Source: Calliopum simillimum (Eukaryota > Arthropoda > Insecta > Diptera > Lauxaniidae). Taken from it: 64,000 bases of DNA. Both the position numbers and the translations under genes were made by a program. The notes below the pieces were generated by a model. It had not been told where the DNA came from, did not search any database, and saw nothing but the letters and a program-made list of their open reading frames with translations. Where the stretch lies: the NCBI GenBank assembly GCA_951812925.1, contig OX638368.1:155172492-155236491 (forward strand), given 5' to 3'. This document shows, one piece after another, positions 55,298 to 64,000 of the stretch; within the stretch, counting starts at the first letter, position 1, and the number at the start of each line of letters is the position of its first letter.

Positions 55298-56264
55298 ACC
55301 TTGGGGGGTTTTTGAAAATTTATTGATTTATTTGTTAGATTTTCCAACACAAAGAACCCTTCCAAAAAATTCGCCATTCCATGTTGATTAGCGAGATATT
55401 TGCAAAAAAGTGTTTTTTGCAACTTTTGACCTTGAATAACTTTTTATGCAAACACAATTTTGAATTGAACTTTTTAGACTTTATTTTTCATGCATTAATA
55501 AAGATTATTCCGATAAAAAAATTCGCTTGGAATTATATCGCAGAGAAATCCTTAATTTCCTAGTCTTAAAAAAAAAATATAAGGACAAATCTACCTTGTA
55601 AATGTCAAGGGGGTAAAGTGCAATGAAAATATATACTTTCTTCGGCAAAGTTTCTTAGAATTGTCCAAACTTTTCGATTTTCACTGAGCCGGACCTGTTA
55701 ATTTTCCTTCCATACAAATCGGCCCATCCTTACATACATAGTGTGTTTTCGTCTCCAAAAAAAAATAAAAATTTGTAACATATAGAGTTCCAGAGAATAC
55801 CGATTCAACTTTATATGACTATTTGTGTTATCACCAATAAATAAATATCTTATGAAAGAAAAGCCAATGCTACGAGTATATGTCGAAGCAAGTTGAGCAC
55901 TGGATTGAATTTGTGGATAAGTGTGTTACTTTGTGCTTGTATGTGTAAGTGCTTGATTGCACTTACATACATAAAGAAAGAAAATATTCGGAATTTTAAT
56001 GGAATATTAGTAAAATTGAAATATCTTGGAATTTTTTAGTTATTGTGTGGTAAAAAGTTTTTTTTAGACTTATTTAAAATAAATGAATGCAGACATAAAA
56101 AGAGATATTTTCTACACTCAGAAAAAAAAAATTGTTTAAACAACAAATTTTCGTTCTTAAAATATTATTATTTCTAAATTATTGAAATAAATATTTTATT
56201 CTGAAATCAACAATTTTATTCTTGATACTTAATTGATTTTGTTTCTCTCAAAAAAAATTTTACA
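55298..56264. other. No gene; repeat end near 55.72 kb
   Basis: CCTTCCATACAAATCGGCCCATCCTTA at 55706-55732 is a diverged copy of the GGCCCACCCTA end seen at 32.5 and 44.3 kb. Otherwise AT-rich. Confidence 0.4.
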
Positions 56265-56345
56265 CTTTTTCTGCCCCGTGCGAAGGCTGTAAAAATTGTA
56301 TGTTCTTTTCTAAAATTTTCTAAAAATTGTTGCCCTCAGAGCAGG
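56265..56345. repeat. Dispersed repeat, inverted relative of 23.96 kb
   Basis: TTTTCTGCCC, TTCTTTTCTAAAATTTTC and TAAAAATTGTTGCCCTCAGAG correspond to the reverse complement of about 23957-24022. Confidence 0.7.
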
Positions 56346-56454
56346 TAAAAGTGTAAAATTTTTACACTTTTTTCAAACGACGCACAATGGGAGATTGTGG
56401 CCATAAATAGGTAAAATTTGTCTATCTGCGTGCAGCAGTTTCTGAGATACGATG

Positions 56455-56830
56455 AATCAGCATTCGGAGAAGCGTAGCACCGCCCACTTTTCTAGAGAGA
56501 ACTATTTGTTCTAATTATCTTTGTATATGTACCCAATCATATCTAAGTGCGTCAAATATTGGCAGAGAAATGATGAATTTATTTTTTTGAGGGCGTGGCA
56601 CCGCCCATTTTTTCAGTGAATATTATTGGTCCTGATGATTTTTACATATTTACCCAATCTCATTTAACTGCGCCAAAGAGTTTCGGAGATATGATTAGTA
56701 AATTTTTTGGGGGGAGTGGCACCGCCCACTTTTTTAGCATATAACTTAGCCTATTTTTGTACTAACACAATGTAATAACTTCTTTAAAAACGGTTAGTCA
56801 GTTTCCGAGTTAATAAGGGACAAATACACA
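56455..56830. repeat. GCGTGGCACCGCCCAC tandem repeat, about 120-bp units
   Basis: CACCGCCCA(C/T)TTTT boxes near 56478, 56600 and 56720 (spacing about 120) each precede TGTAT(A/T)TGTACCCAATC-like and TTTC(T/G)GAGATA(C/T)GAT sequence. The last unit ends in TCAGTTTCCGAGTTAATAAG. The GC-rich box is an imperfect dyad. Confidence 0.8.
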
Positions 56831-58129
56831 AACAAACCAAATCTAGTTTTTATAAAGTAGTTGTCGCCATTTAGCTATTTATTTAGAGGTCGAAAAAAAA
56901 AATTTTTTGCTTCAAAAACCATTTTAGATAAATTTTTAACATGGGCGGTGTAAGCCGAACTTTTTTTTTTTTTTTGGATACTACTTTATGTTCTTGTTAC
57001 TGCTAAAAACAACAGCGCGTGGAAGATTCCATTGCGGTAGATGCTTTGATGGTAGTGGACTTTCATATTTCGAACAGTAGTATTTGTTGTCCATTTCTGA
57101 CTTTGAGTTAGAATATTGTCGTAGTCTAAAAATAAAAAAGAACTGTGTTGGGAGAAAATTACTAGGACCTACATACAATTCCGCAGTCTTGCCGTATTTT
57201 TGGGACAAAGGTAAAACACAACTTAGAGTTGCAGTTGAATATATAAATTTAAATTCTCATTTTCACTCCTTTTCTACAATTCCTCGTTTCTCCAATTCAC
57301 TCGTGTCTCATGCTAAAAAAAGATTTCCTAAAGAATAATTGTGTCGTATAGATTCAAAAGCGATGTATTCCACTTTTAAGAAAAATTTAGTTACCAAACG
57401 ATTTTGAATTCTACTTTTAAGATATACCGTTGGCTTTTATCAAAGTTTTCAAATGCATATTAATTCTAAGCCAAATTCAATTTTACTTTTTCAAATATTA
57501 TGTATTCCTACAGGATTTTCAAGTTTGGAGTTTTGTTTATCCTCAATATTATTATCGTTTTTAAATCAATATGTCAAAATGCAGGTATTAAATTATACCT
57601 GATTTCAAAATAAAATAGCTTAAAAAAATTTACTGAATGCCTAATTATGTTCTTTTGTTAACTTATGGTCAATAAGTTGAAGATCAAATTAATAAACTGT
57701 TTAAAGATTAACCATAGCAGCAAATTTGTTTGCAAAACCTAAAAATTTCTTTGACAATTTAATTAACCAACCAACCTTAAATTACTGATAATATATAATT
57801 ATGAAAATAACTATAAAATCAATTAATTAAATGGAAGTTCAAATAAATTTGTCAAATTAATGCAATGTTTTAGACATTTACCATGACACCATAGCAAAAT
57901 CTAAAAAATGCTTTGACAATTTAACTAACCAAAACCAAATTACTTTAATTTGAAAACAATAAAAGACTTTTGACAATAAAAGCAAACTGTTGAACAAAAG
58001 GACTTTAAAACAATATAGCATCAGATCCTATGATATGCTCGTAAGAACTCTACAGACATGAGTACATAAATTCACGTTAGAGTGGTTCAAAATATAAAAT
58101 TTATTCTGATTTAAGGTGCTCAAGGCTTA
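56831..58129. other. No gene recognised; old tandem duplication inside
   Basis: Overlapping frames at 56981-57338 on both strands are of uncertain value. ACCATAGCA...CTTTGACAATTTAA(T/C)TAACC recurs at about 57712 and 57888, a diverged tandem of about 175 bp. Confidence 0.4.
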
Positions 58130-59330
58130 AAATCTTCTCTTCTTATACGAGATAAAATTGTATGTTTCTTTGTACTTATTTCTGTGCCAAAATTTTTTCT
58201 CGAAAACGGCTACAGCGATTTTAATGAAACTTGGAGTAGTGTTAGATATTAGCATACAATGAAGAATGAGCTAAGTTTGAACTTTGTAAATGCTCACCAG
58301 AGGGCGTGGCACAGCCTTAAATTTTAAATTTGATTAAGTAATAACTCGTAAACCATACAAGGTATTTGGATGAAATTTGGTGAGCGCGTACGCGTTAATA
58401 ATACCTCATAACGGACAAAAAATGGGCGGGATCGAAGAAGTGCCACGCCCACTTTTTAGCCTTTGAAAATTTTGATCCAATATTACTCGAAAACGACTCC
58501 AACAATTTTAATGAAAATTTAGGAGAAGTTACCCCTGCAAACAAGTATTAATATGTTATATGCCGTTATATTGGGAAAACTCGGTGAAGGGCGTGGCACC
58601 GCCCACAAAAATATAAAACGGTATAAAAAGAAAACTAATGAAGCAAACATTCTGAAATTAACTGTGAGGAGCCTAATTGCAATAGGGCATCTCTGATTTG
58701 AAAGTGGGCGAAATGTCGCCATTGCGCGTGGAACCTCCCATACAAGCAAAATACGTTAAATGCTATTTCTCGCAAATGTTACAAGATATTTTTATGAAAT
58801 TTGGTATGTAGGTACTACATATCAATGCCTTGTAATAACCGAAAAGTGGGCGGGATCGAAGAAGTGCCACGCCCCTTTTTTAACCATTGAAAATTTTGAT
58901 TCAATATTACTCGAAAACGACTTCAACAATTTTAATGAAAATTTCAAAGATTTTACCCCTGAAAAGAAGTATCAATATGTGATGTGCTGTTATATTAGGA
59001 AAACTCGTTGGAGGGCGTGGCACCGCACACAAAAATATAATACGCTATAAAAAGAAAACTACTAAAGCAATCTTTCTGAATTTAACTATAGGGAATCTAC
59101 TTTTTATTAGGCACCTACGACCTGAAAGTGGGCAAAATATCACCGGTGCGCGTGGAACCTCCCATACAAGTAAAACAAATTAAATGCTATTTCTCGCAAA
59201 TGGTACAACATATTTTGATGAAATTTGGTATGCGGACCTGGATTACAAGTATCTAAAGCATAACGAAAAGTGGGCTTTGTTCAATAATGGTAAGGCCCAC
59301 TTTTTACCAAAATAAAAATTTTAGTTAATA
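58130..59330. repeat. 424-bp tandem repeat carrying GCGTGGCAC dyads
   Basis: Corresponding points recur at exactly 424 bp: GATCGAAGAAGTGCCACGCC at 58430 and 58854, GCGTGGCACCGC at 58591 and 59015, GAAAAGTGGG at 58841 and 59265. About 2.4 units are present. Each holds a GTGCCACGCCC box, a GCGTGGCACCG box in the other orientation, a GGTATAAAAAGAAAACTA stretch, and a GCGCGTGGAACCTCCCATACAAG box. A separate GTGCGTGGCATATCCC is at 59419. Confidence 0.9.
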
Positions 59331-60065
59331 ACTCATGCACAAAAAAAAATTTAATGAACTTTCCGAGGCATGATGGTAAGATATTTCAGCCCCCATACAA
59401 GAGGCGAAATATTTTGGGTGCGTGGCATATCCCATTTATTTATTTTAGGTCATTCTAATTCTCTTAAAAAATTTGGAGTTCTTGATATTTTTCTATACCA
59501 TTCGATATTTTCCGAGTTTTTTCTTATTATTTTTCTCATCGGTTAATTTATCATTTTGAAAGCTTTGGAGGTGAAAAGGTACGAATTTCATTGAAAAAAA
59601 TAGCTATGAATAAAAACATCGACTAAAATGATAAGATAAGATTGTTGACCGAGCAGGGATCGGTCTCCAGGTACTATACCTTTAAGAGAAAAACATCTCA
59701 AGCCAAAAATTTCACCCGAATCGGACCATGTGTGCCAATATGTGGACTTATATGATTTTTCTGCATTTTTCATACAATTTTACGGAAATGTTGCTATTGC
59801 ATCGCGACATATTCAGCATCCACGGCACTATACGGAATCGATCGGGCATCCTTTTTAACATAAAAAATGATATGCCAAAAGTATTTTATATCTTATATAA
59901 GTATATAATTGATCATAGCCGATTTTCATAACCCGATCAATTTTAGAAAGGTACTGAACCAGGCTATAAATACCCAAATTATGAACAATTTTGTCAAACA
60001 GTATTTGTCGTTATTTGCACTGTTTTCATACAGTCTCATCAGAACAGTTTTAGTTAATTCTTGTT
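59331..60065. other. No gene recognised
   Basis: AT-rich. TTTTAGAAAGGTACTGAACCAGGCTAT near 59943 is shared with 15.15 kb. Confidence 0.4.
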
Positions 60066-60140
60066 AGAAGCCACACTCGAACCTCTGACTCAGTGTTTCT
60101 AATGAAAGAGAACGCTGTGCTTAGCTATGTGAGCCACCGT
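60066..60140 (-). repeat. tRNA-like sequence
   Basis: On the minus strand, TAGCTAAGCACAG (A-box-like) is followed about 35 bp later by GAGGTTCGAGTGT (B-box-like). This looks like a tRNA-derived, SINE-type promoter remnant. Stems do not pair cleanly, so it is not called a tRNA gene. Confidence 0.35.
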
Positions 60141-62744
60141 CAAGGTCAAATCCCACCATGCATGAACGCTCTATATATAGAGCTTAAATATTTTTATATA
60201 TTTTAAAGCTTGAGCAACGAAATCCGAAAAACTTTTAATTTTTCCATAAGATTTTGAACCACTCTAATACACATACAATGGGTATGATGTCTTTATGATA
60301 TTAAATTAAATCATTAGGTTACTTGGTTTTTGTGGTGTCAATCGCAATTTTCATACCTACTGAGTTTCTTCAAAATGAATGAATAATGACTGAGAACTAA
60401 GGACGACAACGGCTGACTGATTGACTGACTGTCTGCGTGAGAATGAATGACGAATAATTTATGCTTTTGGCATTTGCAATTATTTACTATTAATTAGACA
60501 AAATCATACAAATGTGTTGGTTATATAGGCCCCTACGCATATGAGTTCAACACATTAGTATATGCCAACGCACACACACACACACAGAATTTTCAAGAAG
60601 TCTGGTTATTCATGGAATTGGTAAAGAAAATTGATTATGCCTGTTTGTGGTATACAAAGTTGTTGCCATGTTCTTGTTCAGATAATAAACAACGCACACA
60701 TACATGTACGCAAAACAACCTTCAATTAGGATTATTTAAGTGTGTGTGTCTGTGTGTATATGTCTGCTATTGTCAAGAATTGTAAAGTACACTTTAGTTT
60801 GAAATGACAGCCAGACAATTGACAGACTAATTATGAACGCCTCAAATGAGTTCTATCGTAGCAGACATTTAATAATGAAAAGTATCTTGATTTTAGAGGT
60901 TGACACATTTGTTGTTAACAAATTAAAAGGTTTTAATTAATCTCAGGCAAAAACAAAACTTAAAAGTTACATTTTAATTTTATAGACATTACCTTACACT
61001 TTAGGTATCTGTCATGAGATTTCACGTGCTTTAGACTAAATGCTTAACTTCAATGCAAACACGTTTTTGGGCACTTAAAATATGGTGGATTTCAATGATC
61101 TTTAATATAAATTGATGTGTCAATATAGCACTGCTCATACATATTTGCAAATACGACTAGAAACTAATAAGGAACATTGCTTTAAAACAGCCACATCGGC
61201 TCTATTCAACACTTTTCCTCAAGATTGTGGTTGCATTAAATAGCTTTACTTTTAACACTTTTCTGTTGACTTTGGTTTTCAATTCATTTTATTTTCTATA
61301 TTTTTAAATTGTATTTTATGAACAAAGAATTACTGTAATTTTTAAGGGCATTAAGGCTTAGCAACCCTGCAGTAAATCGGACTAGTGCATGACTAGTCTT
61401 CTTCCAAACGAGACTAGTACTAGTTCCACAACTAATAAATTTTCATATAATAGACTGATGATTTTTCAATGTAGATGTCCTACAAATCGTTAATTGTCTC
61501 CCTCTGCATTACCTTTTCGTTAGTCAAGCGTCCTCTGCATTACCTATTCACCAGTCGAGATACAATTGAATATTTTGAGAGTTTCGAGACTTGAATTGGA
61601 GTTTCCAAAAATGAGCGCAATATAAATGTCGAATGAAAAATTTAAAAGTTTTTGAAATAATCATAAAAATAATTTCGGATAATTCAATATATGGGGAATT
61701 ATACGGACATAAAACAAATGTTGATGTATCCGATTTGAGTAATTTTTGACTATGTTATTCCTGTATATACCTTAGATCCAGAAACAAATTATTTTCAAAT
61801 ATAAGATCTGGTTAACGAGCTAGAGGGCTTTAAAATTATGACTGACCGCTAGATACGTACTACTTCGAACCCCATTATCCAAGTTAAAAAAGTTAAAAAC
61901 AAATAAATAAAGTAGCCAAGTTTATGCTTCATTTAATGAGCTTTTTAAATGCGTTTTTGGATTTTAAAAAAATTTGGTTTTTCGGAAAAAGGTGGACCTT
62001 AATTTTTGAAAATTAATTCTAACAAAGTTAATCACTTTTTTTTGCAATTTTTTGTCTAAAGATAGCCATTAGTGAATAGTCAATTCTTGCCAAATTTCAT
62101 AGTGGACGTGAAAAACGTTTAGGAGCTAGACCAGTTACAATCATTTCGTTAATACAACATGGGAACTAGGATAACGCTAATACCTTTTTGAACAGTTGCC
62201 GAACTAGTTACTATTTGGGCCTAAATGCAAATTTAACTGCAGGGAAATGAAACTTTAAGGAAATAAAAAAAAAACACAAAATAATACTCGCACACTTGCA
62301 CATATGCACAAACACACTATACCATCTATTCGATATAAACTGTAATCAAGTTTAACTTAAGCCAACACAGCTAATAGCAGCAGCAGCAGCATTCCAATTT
62401 TAATGCACTCACTGATTGTTTAAATCGCTAGCAGTCCAACCGACGGACTGTCGCGTAAAATTGTATTATCATTCTCTATATCCACGTTACCAATACGACC
62501 ATGGAACTAATCACATTTGACAGGTGAATTAATTAAAATCACTGCGATATGCAATGGAGCTCAGTGTCCAGTATCCAAAAGTAGAAAAAGTTCTTGACAG
62601 GTAGGGTTTTGCAATGAATGGCTTATCATGCTGATTGATTTTGTTTGAGGGGCACTCTACGTGAAACCAACAACCCGGCTTAGAAGTTATGAAGAAACCG
62701 CTGATAATATATATATGTACCTACTTCTATACTTTTATGTCTAA
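60141..62744. other. No gene recognised in 2.6 kb; CA/TG microsatellites
   Basis: Contains (CA)n at 60571-60587 and TGTGTGTG at 60740-60757. 60260-61340 is low in recognisable repeats and may be single-copy intron or intergenic sequence. ACTAGT-rich sequence at 61377-61430 and CCCTGCAG / CTGCAGGG at 61365 and 62239 hint at an 880-bp TIR element. Confidence 0.4.
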
Positions 62745-63055
62745 ACTAATATTATAAATGAGAAAGTAACTCTGTCTGTCTGTCTGCCTGTTACCTTTTT
62801 ACGCTTAAACCGTTGAACCAATTTAGATGAAATTAGATACGGAGATAATGAGAGAGACTAAAAAAGGATACAGAATAGTTTCTACCCCTTAAATCATTCT
62901 TAAAAAGGGTGAAAAACAGGATGAAAGTTTGTATGGTAGGGAGTTAGTAAAAAACTCTACGAAAGACATAGGATAGTTTATACTCATAAAATCATCCTAA
63001 AAAGGGGTGAAAAGGTGGATGGAAGTTTGTATGAGACATCAATAATTTCTCAACT
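62745..63055. repeat. TCTGTCTGTC-headed repeat with about 125-bp units
   Basis: TCTGTCTGTCTGCCTGTTAC precedes TTTTTACGCTTAAACCGTTG and AATTTAGATGAAATTAGATA. Two diverged units then follow, with AAAAAGGGTGAAAAACAGGATG and AAAAAGGGGTGAAAAGGTGG, each continuing GGA(T)GAAAGTTTGTATG. Its style is that of insect Helitron-like or other non-autonomous repeats. Confidence 0.6.
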
Positions 63056-63313
63056 ACGTATGTTTATTCTCATTCACATATGAGGCGTTTCACGTCAAGT
63101 CACCCAGTGCGGCGCGCGAGAGCCAAAACACTCACTTGTCAGCTCATGATTCCGATCTCATAATTAAGAAAATACATAATCGACGTGGTTTTCCTCGGCT
63201 CTCCGATGAAGTACTTAACATTTAACATACAAACAAAAATAGGCTTACAGCTGTCAGTCTATGATCGAAACAAATTAATTTTTTTTTTTTTAAAAAGCTG
63301 TCTTTAAAGCATA

Positions 63314-63576
63314 TGGGCATTTCTCAGAAACTTTTAACCTATAGTTGTCGTCAAGTTTTGATGGTAAACGCGAAAGGTGCATGGTATTAATTCAAATAGT
63401 AATGATTTTTTGTGAATTTTGGCCCGCGCACATATTGTTCAAACATTAACAAGTATGAGGATTAAATTTTTTTTGTAGAAATATATGGCATTTGCTCCAA
63501 TTTTGAACTCGACATGCTACCATGTACAGATCGTAATCGTACAGATCGTAAGTTAAAGGTTCCTGAGAATTGCCCA
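63314..63576. mobile_element. 263-bp MITE with TA duplication
   Basis: TIRs TGGGCATTTCTCAGAAAC on the left and the complement of TGGGCAATTCTCAGGAAC on the right match at 22 of 25 bases, with TA at 63312-63313 and 63577-63578. Near the right end is a direct repeat, GTACAGATCGTAA twice. The TA target suggests Tc1/mariner-type mobilisation. Confidence 0.8.
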
Positions 63577-63708
63577 TATAGACAAGAACTTGAGCCAAAA
63601 AAACTTAAGATTTTATTTTGAAGCTACTACTATCATTAAAAGCTTTACCGTGTTACGTCTTTACCGCAAGTACATATTTGCAAATTTACTAAGGAAAATT
63701 ACAATATA

Positions 63709-64000
63709 TTGGGTGTACAACTTAAAAACCGGAATTTTTTTGCGAAATTTGATGCTTTATTGTGGAAAAATGTTACAATATATTTTATTCAAAGTATTGT
63801 CCATTGGAAGCTGCAACAGTTCCCCATCTTTCAGGCAATTTATGAATTCCATCCCAAAAAAATTGCGCCGGCTTGGCGGCCAAAAATGAATCTATCCAAT
63901 TTCGGATGCCTTGCTCTGATGTGAAGCGTATTCCGGTGAGGGCGTTTTGCATCGAGCGAAATAAATGAAAGTCAGACGGAGCAAGGTCCGGACTATAAGG
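63709..64000 (-). mobile_element. mariner element, cut by the window end
   Basis: It begins with TTGGGTGTACAACTTAAAAA preceded by TA (63707-63708), the same TIR as the element at 16215, and is nearly identical to it through the C-terminal coding part. The remaining portion lies beyond the window. Confidence 0.95.
63785..64000 (-). CDS. mariner transposase C-terminal part, open to the window edge
   Basis: 72 codons before the stop at 63787-63785. The frame begins with the YSPDLAPSDFHLF block, whose Asp is the third catalytic residue of the DD34D triad. RSMQNALTGIRF, NWIDSFLAAKPAQFFWDGI and LPERWGTV...GQYFE follow, then the stop. No stop or frameshift interrupts it, unlike the 16.3 kb copy. 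The GDEKW and HDNARPH blocks must lie beyond 64000. If they are intact, this could be the full-length relative of the deleted copy. Confidence 0.92.
   Translation of the reverse strand, partial: PYSPDLAPSDFHLFRSMQNALTGIRFTSEQGIRNWIDSFLAAKPAQFFWDGIHKLPERWGTVAASNGQYFE

Noticed and set aside
57084..57338. 84-codon + strand frame and its minus-strand partner
   Set aside because: Both look moderately protein-like, but they overlap, have no identifiable motif and no splice or start context; not enough to call a gene.

Overview
This is 64 kb of AT-rich insect DNA with no recognisable host protein-coding gene. The mixture points to a higher (brachyceran) fly, plausibly a tephritid or a relative. It has mini-me/DINE-1-like interspersed elements with a (TA)n core, a conserved GATCAGCGTCAC block and GTCY-like repeats. 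It also has mariner and ITmD37E-type transposases, pogo/Tigger remnants, a CR1/jockey-group LINE, long pentanucleotide satellites, and ACATATGTA-rich intergenic or intronic sequence. The taxon is inferred; no marker gene is present. The window is best read as a large intron or intergenic region packed with transposable elements.

Layout. 0.9-1.3 kb: tail of a pogo/Tigger-like transposase. 2.9-4.7 kb: inverted-arm composite with tandem repeats and a 257-bp MITE. 7.5-8.0 kb: dispersed repeat plus a near-perfect 103-bp-arm hairpin. 9.05-10.5 kb: ACATT satellite grading into AGATT and GGATT. 10.95-12.69 kb: pogo-type TIR element with a nested foldback. 15.4-15.9 kb: foldback around a decayed coding fragment. 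16.2-17.1 kb: internally deleted mariner. 19.2-19.7 kb: long-TIR MITE. 21-22 kb: palindromic repeats and a minisatellite. 23.3-26.3 kb: two mini-me/DINE-like copies with about 142-bp tandem units, then a 302-bp AAAAG tract. 28.2-28.7 kb: hairpin. 28.97-31.48 kb: TIR element with six copies of a 15-bp subterminal motif, 44-bp GC-rich repeats and a Tigger-type tail. 31.5-32.7 kb: foldbacks.

33.6-34.9 kb: 5'-truncated LINE with an intact 357-codon reverse transcriptase reading frame, the clearest coding sequence here. 35.2 kb: a 49-codon reading frame behind a good splice acceptor. 38.2-41.1 kb: three copies of a TIR-bounded unit carrying tRNA-like Pol III modules. Two copies form a palindrome with arms of about 890 bp, and the third holds a TTAA-flanked MITE. 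46.3-48.1 kb: DINE-like copy and a long-TIR element with 181-bp internal periodicity. 48.7-50.5 kb: DD37E transposase remnant between oppositely oriented LINE tails. 51.3-53.9 kb: MITE, collapsed mariner, minisatellite element. 54.8-55.3 kb: hairpin. 56.4-59.3 kb: GCGTGGCAC repeats, including an exact 424-bp period. 62.7-63.6 kb: repeat and a TA-flanked MITE. 63.7 kb to the window end: a second mariner of the 16.2 kb family.

There are no operons or cooperating host genes. The connections are evolutionary: nested insertions, two insertion-site reconstructions from paralogous empty sites inside the window, and repeated formation of long inverted repeats. At least nine hairpins with arms of roughly 50 bp up to 890 bp are visible. 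All alignments were done by eye, so boundaries are usually good to a few bases for TIR ends and to about 10-20 bases elsewhere.
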